64,000 nt of DNA from Chloridium humicola (lineage: Eukaryota > Ascomycota > Sordariomycetes > Chaetosphaeriales > Chaetosphaeriaceae), in the NCBI GenBank assembly GCA_027569505.1, contig JAPDFF010000067.1, positions 59,864 through 123,863 of the forward strand, given 5' to 3'. Positions 36,093 through 47,468 of this stretch are shown piece by piece. Within the stretch, counting starts at the first letter, position 1. Every line of letters starts with the position of its first letter. The notes beneath the pieces are model-generated. The model did not search any database and was not told the origin of the DNA. It worked only from the letters and a program-made list of their open reading frames with translations. The translations under genes and the position numbers were made by a program.

Positions 36093-37221
36093 ATGGCGAT
36101 ACCGTGGGGAACGTAAGCAAAACTCCTTCCCGCCTCACCCCCCCAATTCAATCACTAATTTTCCCTCTTCCAGAATCAAATCCCTCCTCATCTTCTTCGC
36201 CCCCATCCTCCTCCCGCGCGCCCTCGCCCTCTACCGCGGGGCAACCACCCCCTCCTCCTCGCCCAACCAACAACCCCGCGCCCTCCCTTCTTCCCTCCTT
36301 CGCCCAATTCTCCTCCTCCTCCTCACAACTCTCCTCTTCGCCCTCCCCCTCCTCCCCACGCTCTCCCCCGAAAACATCTTCACCAAAACCCAATCCCGCC
36401 TGCAAATCCCCGCCGACGTGCTCTTCACCCGCCTCGCGTCCCTCCGCCCTCACAACCAGCTTTTGTCAGCTGACTACGCCCTCCGCGCGAAATTCGCCTC
36501 GCTGGAGTCGAGGTTGCTCTATCTCCAATACGGCCCTGAAACGGTCGGGACGTGCCCGTTCTGCACGTCGGATGAACCCAGGGCGTATCTGTATTATGCG
36601 CTTCCGGAGTTGCTGGCGCCGTATTTGGTGAATTTGGTGGTGATCGCGGTGGCTACGTCGACGATGCTGGTTGGGAGGAAGGAGGGGAAGGTGGCTGGGA
36701 TGGGGCGTACGCCCGCGACACTGGCGGTGGTGGTGGCGGGGTGTGTGGATGTGTATCTGGTGGCGAATTACAACCATACGGGGAACGCGAGGGCGTTGAG
36801 GTTGGGGGAGGTGGATTTCTTTTATTGGGGGGCGAGGAGGAATAGGTTGTTGGTGCTAGCTGGGGTGGATTTGGTGTTGGCGGGGGTGGTGTGGTTGGCG
36901 GGGACGAGGCGGGCGTTTGTGAGCGCGCCGTCGGCGGCGGAGAGGGTGGAGAGAGTAGTGAGGGTGTTGGGGGCGACGAAGGGAAAGGTGAATGCGGCGG
37001 GGGTGCTGAAGAATACGGTGTTGAGGGATGAGGAGTTGAGGGGAAGGGGGAATGCGTACTGGGCGCATGAGGTGCGGTTGATGAGGGAGATGATGGAGGA
37101 GAGGGAGGTTATTGAGGGGGTGAATGATGCATTGCAGAATCGGATTGATATTCGGGGGGTGGAGAGGGATGCCGAGGCGTACGCGAAGGCGGTGTTGATG
37201 CCGGAGGAGGTCGTTGGGTAG
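36093..37221 (+). CDS. Conserved fungal multi-pass membrane protein, function unknown
   Basis: Exon 1 (36093-36112) encodes only MAIPWGT; a 61-nt intron follows, and exon 2 (36174-37221) completes 355 residues. The start was chosen because it joins in phase to IKSLLIFFAPILLPRALALYR, a convincing first membrane helix. More hydrophobic segments lie at about 45-68, 150-170, 185-205 and 235-255. A CPFC pair (TCPFCTSDEPRAYLYYALPELLAP) sits between the second and third helices. The last 90 residues are soluble, charged and helical. The pattern resembles uncharacterised Sordariomycete membrane proteins, but I cannot name a family. The next gene, RUD3, is convergent, with about 290 bases between stops. 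Confidence 0.8.
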
Positions 37222-37514
37222 GGAGCAAGGTGTTGGCTAGCTAGACCTTGACTTGTCCTTAGACGTGGTTTGGGAATAATAGACACATGAGTCCTCAGTT
37301 CTGACAGTTGTTGCCCAGCAGCATCTGCATAGAGACCATCGATGCTCCCTCTTCGACAGGTTTGTTTATCTAACCATCCGCTCACAAACTCCACCACACA
37401 GTCCTCTCTCATGCATGCATAACTAGATATACAATGACAATGCACTAGATGCCTCAACGCACTCCTTCTCACCCCTAACCCCTCCTCTTACACCCCCTCT
37501 TACAACCCCCTTGT

Positions 37515-39686
37515 CTAAGACCCCCTCCCCCCACCCCCCGTCCCAACACTCGAAACACTATCCTTCCTCTTCTCCCCCACACCATTTCCCCCGGCCTCCC
37601 CCTCCACCGCAACGCTCTTCTCCAGAAAACTCGCCCACAAATCAGCCAGCGACTCTCTTGCCGACACGGGCGTGGGCTCGGAAAAGAAGTCGCTGCTCAG
37701 CGCGGGTGAGCTCGGGGTGCGGTGGAAGGATGATAGCGGCGAGGTTGGTAGCCGCAGGGTGTTGTGGTTGGTGTGGTTGTTGTGGAGGATGGTGTTGTGG
37801 GTGGAGGTGGAGGAGGAGGCGCCAGGGCGTGCGAGCCCGGCCTTTTGGCGCTGTTCGTCGCTCCAGGAGAGGAGGCCGGCCATGACTTGGAGGATTTGGA
37901 ATTTCTTGGGGTCGGAGCGGTCGAGGGAAAGGAATTGGAGGAAGTGGTTGGATACTAATTGTCTGTTGAGGGGTGTGTTAGTGTGGGTTAGGGGAAGGGA
38001 TGGGTTAGAGAAGGGGCTTACTTGTCTATCGTTTCTTCGGGCTTTGTCTTCTTGATATATTTAAGCGCTTTTGTGAGATGGTCGTTGAGGACGATCGCCT
38101 CGTGCCGGAGCTTGCCAATCAGCAAGTTCTTTTCCTTGACCTCCTTCTCAAACGGCGCTGTCCGCTCGAGTTCTTTCGCCAGGTTCTCGCTGGCTGTTTC
38201 TGCCGCGGCCGCTTTGGCATCGGCCTCCTGCGCGCGCTTCTTGAGCGCCTGCACTTGCTCCTCGGTCGACTCGACCATCTCGCGCAGCTCCCGCTTGCGC
38301 GTCTCCTGCAGCTCCTGGAGCGCCCGCTGGAGGCGGTCGACAGCTTGCGACTGCGTATCCCTGTCGGAAGCAGCTCGCTCATAGGCGTCTCGCGCGTTGC
38401 TCAGCTGCTCCTCCAGATCCGCCACTTTATCCCCCAAGCTCTCGCGCAGCGACCGCTCCTCCATGGCGATCACCTCCCACTCGCCCATCGCCGCGGTCGT
38501 CGACTCCAGCTCGTTCTTGATATGACGCGCCTGCCGCTCCATGTCCTCCTTCTCCTTAATCCAATTCTGCTGCGACAAATTACTCCTGCTGCGCAAGCTC
38601 GCCAGCTCACGCCCCTGCTCCTGCGCCTCGGTCCTCAGCCGCTCCATCTCATCCTCCCGCTCAGCGACCGTCCGCTGGAAGTCCTCATTCTGCGCCTCCA
38701 GCTCCTCCACCCGGTCCTTGGCTTCCTCCAGCTCGGCCTTGTCCCGCTTGAGGCGGTCGCCAAGCGTCTGCTTGATCTTCTCGACGCGGCCGAGCAGCGT
38801 CTCGTACTGGTTCTCGGCGTGCTCCTTGGCGGCCTCGCTCTCCTCGAGGTCGGCGCGCAGCTGGGTTGTTTCCTGTGCGTGCGCTGTTTGTAGGGTCTCG
38901 AGCTGCCGCCGCAGCTGGTCCACCTGCAGCCGCAGGGCTTCGCGTTCGACGGACATGGTTTCTTCTAGCTGGGCGCTGCTGGTTGTGGTGGTTGCCCCTG
39001 ATGTGGTGGGTCCGGTTGGTGGTGGTGTGTGTCCGTTTGCGCGGGCATGGCCGTTGGCGGCGGGGAGGGAGTCGGGCTCGGGCTGTGGCCCTGGTGGTGC
39101 TTCGGTTTCGGGGTTTGCTGGTTCTGGGCCGCTTGATTCGTCTCGAGGCTTATCTGGCTCGGCGTCCTGGGCCGGTTCCTCCTGGGTCAGTTCTGGTTCT
39201 GCGGTACTCTAGATTGCGAGGTCAGGGGCAATGCCTCAACTCAAGCAGGTGTGGGAGAGGCAATGGAGAGCCAAAAGGGCGAGAGTTTGTGGGCATACCG
39301 GGTCGCGGGTTCCTAGCTCTTCTGGCACTTCCTCAACCGTCGCGCTCTCAGCGCCATTGTTTTCCGTCTTCGCTTCCGACTCGGGCGCAGAGGGGTTCTG
39401 CGATGTAGGGGGTCTGGTGGTCGTGGTGGTGCCGTTTCCGGCAGTGTTCTTCCCGGCGGCGTTCTTTTTCCTCTTGTTGCCCTTCTTCTTATTGCTTGAG
39501 GGGCCTGCTCATTATCCAAAAAGATATCATTTCCCATTAGCGCAAATGCACATAGCGAGTCGGCCGCAGGACGCAGCAGCCAAGGACGTCGATGTGGCCT
39601 GGTCTGGCCTCGCGTCTTGCTGCATGCCCCTCAAAAGCCCACTTTGGCGACGTACCTTGGGCTGCTGATTGGACGGAGGACGACAT
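37515..39686 (-). CDS. RUD3: Golgin Rud3 with C-terminal GRAB domain
   Basis: Peripheral cis-Golgi coiled-coil tether recruited by Arf1; yeast Rud3 is related to GMAP-210. Four exons (39686-39656, 39504-39299, 39208-38022, 37962-37515) with introns of 151, 90 and 59 nt join in phase to 623 residues. The N terminus is Lys/Asn then acidic and disordered (about 1-160). A continuous coiled coil fills about 165-430 (for example KDRVEELEAQNEDFQRTVAERE-type heptads). The GRAB/GRIP-related Arf-binding segment follows at about 440-510, starting IVLNDHLTKALKYIKK and continuing LVSNHFLQFL and KFQILQVMAGLLSW. A Ser/Thr/His/Asn-rich tail ends the protein. Confidence is high because of the GRAB sequence. 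Confidence 0.92.
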
Positions 39687-40719
39687 GGTTCCAATGGAAT
39701 TGGCGGTGTCTGAGGGAGGGAGACTGGTTGGGCGTGGTGGTGGTTGAGGACACGAATGGGAATGGGCCAAGAAGACAGAGAGTCTGTGGTCCCAGTCTGT
39801 CTTGCGTCGTCTGTGTTCGTTGTTCGTGGAGGTACTGGATGTACAGTCCAGGCAAGTAAAGCAGGAAAGATACCTTGGCTACTTGTAATGGGTGGACAGG
39901 AGGGACGGACGGATGCTCCCGCACCCACAGCTGCAGCCAAGTTCTCGTATAGCCCTCGTCAGCTGGCCGTGTGTCCGAATTGATATCTGTAAAACGAGCT
40001 GGAGACGTTGGTTGACGGCTGTTCTTTGATAAGAGACGGTTTGAAAGCGCAAGACGTCAAGGACTCAGTCAGGGCGGGAAGGCACAGTCTCTCGAGACAA
40101 GGCTGGCTTCTCTCGAAATGTCTGTCCGCCACGGCCGTCATTCAGAACTGGTGTCTTGAATATTGATTGAATTCCAGTTCCTGCCCAGTTGGTCTTGTTT
40201 CCTCCTCAGGTTGATATTGGTATTCCCCTTCACAGACTCGTAATCCACCAACTGTCTTGTTTCGAATGCGAGGCTTGTTCCTGCCAGTGAAACGATGCTC
40301 TAGAGATATTCGACACACTGTGTCCCTCGGCTAAGCCGACCATGTTACGTAATTCGGGCCAGCCAAGCCTTTTAAGGGTCGAATTCAACACCAAATTTTC
40401 GCTTTCTCTCCTCACATATTTTCTCTTCGCCTGGATTTCTTCTGGATCTGCCGTTGCAATTTGCAAAACCGCTGGCTTTTTCACCACTGGGCAGAAGTAG
40501 ATCCACGTTCCTGCGCTTTATAATCTTGACATCTCTCCGGGCGCGAGCTCGCATTCAAGAGCCTGTCAGGTTCGCTTGGTGCATACATTCCAATATCCAG
40601 ATTCATTATGGCATTGTACAAATATACGGAAGAAGAACGTGACAGATGTAAATGTGGGCGACTCGGTACATTAAGTCGCGGGTATCGAGCGACAAACTGC
40701 AAGACTGTAAATTACTCCT
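39687..40719. other. Intergenic region RUD3 / NOP15
   Basis: About 1 kb between two minus-strand genes; it should hold the RUD3 promoter and leader (left part) and the NOP15 3' region (right part, AT-richer). No gene or repeat recognised. Confidence 0.4.
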
Positions 40720-42008
40720 TCATGACCTCGTCTTCTTGCCCTTCTTCCCCTTCTGAGGCGTCGCCTTCTCCGCCGCAGGTTTTGTCTCCTTGGTCTTCTT
40801 GGTGGCCTTGGCCTTGGTCTTGACCTCCTTCGGCTCCTCAACCTTCTCCACCTCCATCGCCTCAGGCTCCTCGGCGGCAGGCGCAGCCTCAATCGCCTTG
40901 GGCTCCTCCTCAGTGCCGTTCTCCAGCAGCGGCTTGGCCTCGGCAGCCTTGAGCGCCGGCGCGTCAAACTCGTAGCCCATATCCTTCAGCTTCTCAGCGC
41001 GGTCGGCGCGCCTCTTCTCCTCCTTGGTAATCTTGACCTGCCACTGCGACTCGGAAAGCGGCCTCTCAAGCTGCCTGCCGGCCATCTTGTTCCACGGGAC
41101 GACCTTGAAGCGGCGGTTGGCGCCCTTGAAGAGGTCGGGGTGCACCTGCGCGGGCGGGACCATCTTGGCGGTGAGGATGTGGCCGAAGAGGAGGTACTTG
41201 TCCATGGTGCGGGCGGCAATGTCGGCGACCTCGGCGTCGGCAAACTCGATGAACGCGCGGTGGCGGCTGGCGCCCGTCTTCTTGTTCCGCACAACCCTGA
41301 GCTTCGTGATGTCGCCGAACTGGCCAAAGTACGACCGCAGCTCGTGCTCGTAGAAACCGTGGGGAATGCGCGCCAGGTACATGACGCCCGGCTTGCCGCT
41401 GCTGGTGCCAGTGCTGGAGGATTTCGCCGCCTTCTTGGGCTTGGGCGCCTTGCCGACATCCTGGCCCTTCTTGTATGTGCTGATCTGCTTCTCCGTCTCC
41501 TCTTCGTCGCCGCTGTCGAGCGCCTCAACGAGCGCCTTGGTGTCGGCATCGACCTCCTCCTCCTCCACGTCGGATGGGATGTCGCTCTCTTGCTGCTCCA
41601 CAGGCTCGGCGGCCTTCTTTGGCTTCTCGGCGGCGGCCTTGGTCTTGGGTGCGGACTTCTCCTTCTTCACGGCGGGCTTCTTGGGGGCAGCCTTCTCCTC
41701 GACGGGAGCAGCCTTCTTGGCGGCGGCATCCTTAGTCGGCTTCTGCTTCTTGACGGCGGCAGGTGAGGCGTCCTCGGGGGCTGTAAAGGGCTCTGTGTCA
41801 ATGTAGTCCCATGGCTTTCTGATGTCGATGGCGACCAACCTTTCCTCTTCTCAGCCTTGGGGGTGGTCTTGGTAGCCTTGGCCTTTTTGGCCGCCGGCTC
41901 AGGCTCAGCCAGAGCAGCTAACAGATTCAATTAGCTTCCATGTTGTGAGATATGCGGCAATATTGGGTACCAACGCTTAGACTTTCTCTTGCGGAGTTCA
42001 GGGGCCAT
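40720..42008 (-). CDS. NOP15: Nucleolar RRM protein Nop15 (60S ribosome biogenesis)
   Basis: Binds pre-rRNA near ITS2 in 66S particles; the animal relative is NIFK. Exons 42008-41975, 41917-41840 and 41780-40720 give 390 residues. The second intron (41839-41781, 59 nt, GTTGGT...TTTACAG) overlaps an open frame that would add a false ATG start near 41838, so gene callers may misplace the N terminus. A Lys/Ala-rich acidic and basic N terminus (about 1-150) precedes the single RRM (about 155-235: MYLARIPHGFYEHELRSYF as RNP2 region, HRAFIEFAD as RNP1). The C-terminal family signature FKVVPWNKMAGRQL follows. A Lys/Glu/Pro-rich tail completes it. Confidence 0.9.
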
Positions 42009-43167
42009 TGTGTCTGCTGGTTCTTGGGATTTGGGGTGGATGAATGTCTGGCTGTGCAGCGTCTCTCTGCTCTCTACTGCAACAAGACCCAGAAAATTTC
42101 TGGATTCTGCCCGATACGCTCAAGGCGGTGAGCCCCAAAGTTCGAGACCCACCACCCAGCTGTGGATCTCATGTCTTGGCATCTTTAAGCTCAGGGCAAC
42201 CCCAAGTTCCCAAGTCAACGAAGGATGCCCAAAACGGTCTCATTTTCAAGTTTAAATAAACAAAAATAGAATAGAGACAAGAAGAAACATCAGTCAAAAG
42301 AAGAAGGCAAAGAAAGACCAATACATGACACGGCAAGCCTTGACTGTTCAGTCCCCAACTGTTCAAGGTGGGGCATGGGTTTTCCATGCAGGGCAGCCAG
42401 GCATCAGCTGTCTCCACTTTGGGCAGCTGAAGTGGTGAAGGTGAAGGCGGGACTGCAGCAACTTCCTCCCCGCAAGGTGAAGTGGCAGTTTCGTGCAGCA
42501 ACAGTGGAGTGATCCATGGTCACCACATCCATGGATGTCTGAGTTGGACACGCATGGCGGAGATCTCGCATCGCCAAAGCTGAGCTGAGAGCCAGTCGTT
42601 TGGGCTGGAACTGGCTTCGGGAATCGGGTTGTGAGCCCCTGGCATGCACCGGCAGTTTTCAGTGCAGTCATCGTCAGGTCACAGCTGTGCCAGCGGAACA
42701 TCGAGGGACGCTGTTTCACCCGTCCTCTTTCGTTGGTGTCTGTGCCCTCCAGAGACACCCAACTTGAACCCTTGGGTCCTCTCTGTTTCCTTCACTCAAC
42801 AAACAACCCACTCACTCACTTCTCGAATCTCATCTGGCCACCTCCGGCTCTTTAACCTCCCACCCCATTGTGACACCATCTTCCTCAGCGGATTACCCGA
42901 TTTCTGCCTGCAGGGTTTCAGATACCGACAGCACGGGTCCAGCGACTGATGAGGGCGCCCGAGAGGTGACACTTGGCTCGCCCATCTCATGCAGACCACT
43001 GGTCGCGTGCGCAGCCGCAGGCAATGACACTTGCGTCTGCCACAGCTCAGCCTCGCAGACCACTCCACATATCAGAAGGAAAAACCTAGGGATAGCTGTG
43101 GTCGACTCACTGGAAACAAACAAATACTCATCTTGAGACCCTGCCAGAGCTGGCCTTTACACCCAGC
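42009..43167. promoter_or_regulatory. Divergent intergenic region NOP15 / large conserved protein
   Basis: About 1.16 kb between divergent starts. CT- and CACT-rich near 42780-42860. Open frames are short and overlapping. No gene or RNA recognised. Confidence 0.4.
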
Positions 43168-45612
43168 ATGGCCGAGGAGAAAAAGAAGAGCTTCTGGAGC
43201 CTGCTCCGCGGCAAGAGTCTGGCCATCAGAAACGGGATATTAGTAGGATTTCAGACACTGTAGAGGCTTTACACGAAACCGCTAACATTCTCCAGGAGAA
43301 AGAACCACCGAGAAGAGTAAGCGAGGGCGATATAATAGGCCGCAACAGAAGACCCGATGGCCCGTCAGATAGCCCGGCCCGGCGCCGAAGACCACGGCGG
43401 ACCGACCCGAACTCGGTCAAGGGCAAGGGGCGCGAAGAGCCCAACGGCCCATCCTACGACCATGGACCCCTGACCGAGTGGCCACCATCCGGCATGTCGA
43501 GCCGCGAGGAGTTGAACCTGGGCCCGGCAATGCAGCTCATCTCCCGAGGCGTGCCGGCGTTCAAGGGCCACAAGCGGCCCATCCCTCACGCCTCCGATCA
43601 CTACTACGCCCTGTTTGCTACCGCTGCTGGGAATCGGGGCGACGAGACAGACGCTGTGAACCAGCACGACAACATGACTCAGCTCATGACACTACGGCTG
43701 TCTGAGCCAGGGCCGGCTACGTATCCCTGGGAGACGCTGGAACAGCCGAGCTACTCTTTCTGCTTCGGAAAACACCCGGGTACCATCACACTCAACCACT
43801 GGGTATCACTCGCCAGTGTCGTCCCGCCGTCTATTGCCCTCCGCGATGCAGGAGTTGCGCATCGCGAGATCGAGCTGGAGACCATCTTCGCCCGGCTCAA
43901 GGATTTGGACAGGGGGCTGGAGGACGACGATGAGGATCTGATGTACAGGAATCTCTACAAGCGGCTGCTGAAGGACCCCGACAAGTACCTGAGTCCGCAC
44001 AGGACGCTCGACAAGCAGATTATGGACCTCATCATGGTGCTCTCCCGTCCAGACTGGGTCGACTTCACCATCCCAAAGAACCAGGTTGTTACCAAGTTCA
44101 TCTTCGACACGGGCCCAGCCAACGGTCCAACCTTCATCAAATTCTTCCACCAACTCCTCCTCAGCCTCGAGCTCGAACTCCGTATCCAGTCCCGCCACCA
44201 CATGACCGAAGCCAAAGAGAAACTCCTAACCCAAATCCCCCCAACCATCCTATGGAACCTCGCCCTCGCCCGCCGCTGGCGCGACAACATCCGCATCGAC
44301 GCCTACGGCCCAACCCCCGACCTCCTCCAACTCCGCTACAAACTCAAACGCCGCCAAGTCAAGATGCTCAAACGCTTCGCCCAGATGATGAAATGGCCCA
44401 ACCTCACCGCCACCCTATCCGCCCTCAAACGCCGCGACGCCGACGCCACCCTCGACCTCGTCTCCTCGCACGCCATGGCCTTCTTCTCGGGCCTCGTCCT
44501 CCCCGGCCCAACCTTCCCCTTCCTCATCATGAACTCCCTCATCGACATCGACCCCGACAAAGCCACCGACGACCTCACCCTCCTCACACACGCCCACCCC
44601 TCCTGCGGCTTCCAATACCGCAACAGCTACACCTACTGGACTGCCACCTCCATCGTCGGCAAAGTCCTCGCCCCCACCTGCCGCTCCCTCGCGGGGTGGG
44701 TCGGCCCGGCGCGCCCCACCGCCGACCTCCGCCGCAACCAGATCGCCCGCATCCGCACCCGCCGGGTGCCCCCGGCCACCACCGCAACCTCCACCAGCCG
44801 CGCCGCCCTCACCCCAGAAGACCTCCGCTCCATGTCTGAGCGCAGCGACCCGCTCGGCCCGCCAGCCCAGGTCTTCCCAGTGCGTGAATACGCCCTCCTC
44901 ACCCCAGACCGCGACGACGACGCCTACCTCGCTGATCTCGTTCGCATCGAACTGCTTAACCTCCGGCCTACCCAGGACAACAGGCCGGGGTCATCGTCCA
45001 TGCCGGGTACGCCTGTCTCGTTCCTTGCCAACCAGCCGAAATACTTTGATGCCTCAATTCAATTTGCGATAGATGGAGTGAGCTGGCCGCTGCGGCTGGC
45101 GTATGACGTCAGCTTTGTTAGTGCGTGGCCGTGTTCGGATGGGCCGCATCCGCTGTTTTTTGATTATGTGTTTACGCCGGTGAAGGCGGATCAGTTGGTG
45201 AAGGTGAGGGATTGGAATGGGGGCGGGTATGGGGGGATGTCGAGGCCGGGGACTGCTACTGGTGGTGGGGGGGTTGGTGGGATGGGTGGGAATATGGGTG
45301 GGAATGGCAATGGGAGGACGGGGGTGTCGAGTCCGAGTACGTTGAGTGGAGGGGATGAGGAGAGGGTTTTGGTGGTGGAGGCGTTTGGCGTGCCGGATAA
45401 TGAGGTGTTGGCAAGGGCGTGGTGTGCGCATTGGGGGTTGAGTGCGGTGGTGGCGGATGTGGGGAGGACGTGGTAAGTTTGCGCTCCTGAGTTTGACTGG
45501 ATGTGGGTGCTAATGAGGTGATAGCATGGCGTGTGCGATCCGCGAGGCGTATGCCGCGACGATGACGGTGGTGATTCTGGTGGATGATGAGCAGGACCGG
45601 AGGGATGATTAG
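43168..45612 (+). CDS. Large conserved fungal protein, function unknown
   Basis: Exons 43168-43242, 43296-45472 and 45525-45612 (introns 53 and 52 nt) give 779 residues. The start MAEEKKKSFWSLLRGKS and an Arg/Pro-rich basic region (about 30-80) precede a long folded region (about 85-560) with regular hydrophobic and helical blocks, for example LNHWVSLASVVPPSIALRDAG and FIKFFHQLLLSLELELRI. A Gly/Asn/Met-rich linker at about 675-715 separates a compact C-terminal part whose last exon encodes CMACAIREAYAATMTVVILVDD. I see no transmembrane signature, nucleotide-binding loop or catalytic motif and cannot name the family. It looks like a single conserved gene, not a fusion. The strand is strongly C-rich at 44150-44860 and G-rich from 45060 on. 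Confidence 0.85.
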
Positions 45613-46156
45613 GGCGGGGGCTTGAGGAGGAAAGCAGTTCAGGGGTAATGGGCTGGGGCAGGGTGGTGGTGCATGGCCTGGGGTGTATGACAGGGAGTTC
45701 CTGCGGTGCATTGTTTTCTTGGGTGATGACGATTATGATGGTTATGAGAGGACGAAGCATAGGGTTATGAATGGGAATGCCGTCCAATGGCGTGAACAGG
45801 GGAGGTACTCAGGGGCAGAGACGGCTGGTCCGGAACTGGTTTGGCTTTCGCTGGCTGTGTTGGTGTCGCCTCGCTGTTATTTTTGATGTGACAATACCCC
45901 TTATTTAGCTCGCGTTGAATCATGATTTGAGTTACGACTGCCGGCCAAGAGCAGCAAATGTTTCTGGCTTCTCGAGATATGGCACCCTGTAAGAATATGA
46001 TATCTGTAAGTACCGAAATGTAGGTACGCCACGATTTAGCAACGGGGTCGATTTCCAGGAGTCAGCTTCAGAGGAACTTCGCTCTGAAAAGGTGTCAATC
46101 TACGAAGCATGATAAGAGCCTAAATTTATCCAACCGGGATATATTCACTACTTGCT
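45613..46156. other. Intergenic region left of the LINE relic
   Basis: About 540 bases. The G+C content drops after about 45890. No gene recognised; it leads into the target-site duplication at 46157. Confidence 0.4.
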
Positions 46157-46170
46157 AAATATAAAGAGAG
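46157..46170. repeat. Left copy of a 14-bp target-site duplication
   Basis: AAATATAAAGAGAG, identical to 47144-47157. It stands directly before the first reverse-transcriptase codon of the truncated LINE. Confidence 0.8.
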
Positions 46171-46358
46171 AGCGTTCGACACTGTCAACCATATCTAGCT
46201 ACTAGCTACTCTACGGGACCTTGGGTTCCCTAGGTGGCTGGTAATTTGGGTGCAGGCTTGGCTCGGGTGTAGGGTAGCTACTCTACACTTCGATGGGGAA
46301 ACAACGGGGGATATTCCAGTGCTGGCAGGAGTCCCCCAGGGATCACCACTGTCACCAA

Positions 46359-46653
46359 TGTAACGGTCCCAACAAGTGTATTGCAACTAGCTGGTGACGA
46401 CTCTACGAGTACACTAAACTTGAAGAAAGAAGAGAAAGGAAAGTAACTGTTCCCACGAGATGACCTTGTTCTTATTACCAGAGGGGAATTGCGTACCATG
46501 TATGTCATCTGCATCAGGGGATGCATAATGGTGGTGGAGGTCGTATGGGCACTGACAGATCATAGCGCTGATGGACCAAGGCGCTGGATCATGGCGCTGA
46601 TAGGTCATGGCGTTGAGAGTCTCCGAGGCCGTCAACGGGCTCAGCCCGTTACA
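46359..46653. mobile_element. Solo-LTR-like insert inside the LINE
   Basis: A 295-bp block starts TGTAACGG and ends CCGTTACA, an 8-bp inverted terminal pair with the TG...CA ends of a long terminal repeat. It sits exactly between the last RT codons (SPLSP) and the resumed C-terminal LINE frame. No coding capacity. Flanking bases (ACCAA and GGGGC) do not form a target duplication, which fits a recombination that also deleted the middle of the LINE. A short inverted-repeat DNA element is the alternative. Confidence 0.55.
46557..46617. repeat. Degenerate tandem repeat inside the LTR-like insert
   Basis: About four imperfect copies of a 15-17 bp unit of the form GATCATGGCGCTGATA, for example GATCATAGCGCTGAT and GATCATGGCGCTGATA. 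Confidence 0.5.
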
Positions 46654-47143
46654 GGGGCTATTGACCTCCGGGACTTCCTTTTTAGGATGCAAGTTCCGGG
46701 AGTTAATACGCCCTACTGCGGGTGCGAGGAGGGAAGGAGAGGCAGAGAGACGGTAGAGCACTTGGTGGTTTGGTGCCCCGAACTACCGCTGGAACGTACC
46801 TGGGAGGCTTCTGAGATTCGGTCACAGCGGGACCTACACTCTGTATTACGGGGGATAGGGGCCCCGAACGCTCGCTTGGCAAGGGAGGTTTTAGGCTGGC
46901 TAATGGACTCTAGCCGGCTTTTGGAGTATAGTCTGGCCAGAAGGCTGGAACTAGAAACAGAAGAGGCCGAGAGCCCGGTAGGCTAGCCTGTAGCCTCTTT
47001 TCTTGTGTAGTATGGGGGATCTGACAGTGGCCTTAAACCGTGGCGGGGGTTTAATCCGGCCTTTGCAGGTACGGTTTCCTCTGTAACTAGCAGTAGAAGG
47101 ACCGGCATGCTCTAGAGCAAAGCGGTGTAGGAACAATAATAAT

Positions 47144-47157
47144 AAATATAAAGAGAG
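47144..47157. repeat. Right copy of the 14-bp target-site duplication
   Basis: AAATATAAAGAGAG, identical to the left copy at 46157-46170, directly after the AAT-rich LINE tail. Confidence 0.8.
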
Positions 47158-47468
47158 GCTGACTCATGACCGTCATGAATTAAACATTACTTAGGACATG
47201 TCCTTGTCCTTCACACCTTCCCCCTGAGTCCTCTCACGGTGCCCAATCCAACCAAACGAGCGTGGGTATCTCCAAACCGTATCACAACCGACATGACCAT
47301 CATCAAAGAGCGCCAGCAGAGCCGATCCTCCTCGTTTCCGTTTCCTTCATGCCCTCTTTCTTCCTCCCTTGCCAATCAAGCAGATCTGAAACAGAACCAT
47401 ATTCCAATTCCTTCATCCATCCCCCCTTCCGTCCCCAAACTCATTGTGTGCTTAACCAGCGATGGTAC
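47158..47468. other. 3' flank of the opsin-related gene
   Basis: About 310 bases between the LINE and the stop codon of the opsin-related gene, C/T-rich. The LINE therefore inserted in the convergent intergenic space. No gene seen. Confidence 0.4.

Larger units (their letters stand above)
46171..47143 (+). mobile_element. 5'-truncated, internally deleted non-LTR retrotransposon (Tad-like LINE) relic
   Basis: Begins inside the reverse transcriptase: AFDTVNHI, a stop, then LLATLRDLGFPRW, later VLAGVPQGSPLSP (RT motif). It then breaks off; the catalytic aspartate region and RNase H are missing. After the LTR-like insert the frame resumes with GAIDLRDFLFRMQVPG and the zinc-finger-like CGCEEG...VEHLVVWCP near the normal C terminus of Tad-type ORF2. 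The 3' end has AATAATAAT before the right duplication, in place of a poly(A) tail. The internal TAG after AFDTVNHI stands where Gln is usual, so a CAG to TAG change of RIP type is likely. The element is dead. Confidence 0.85.
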
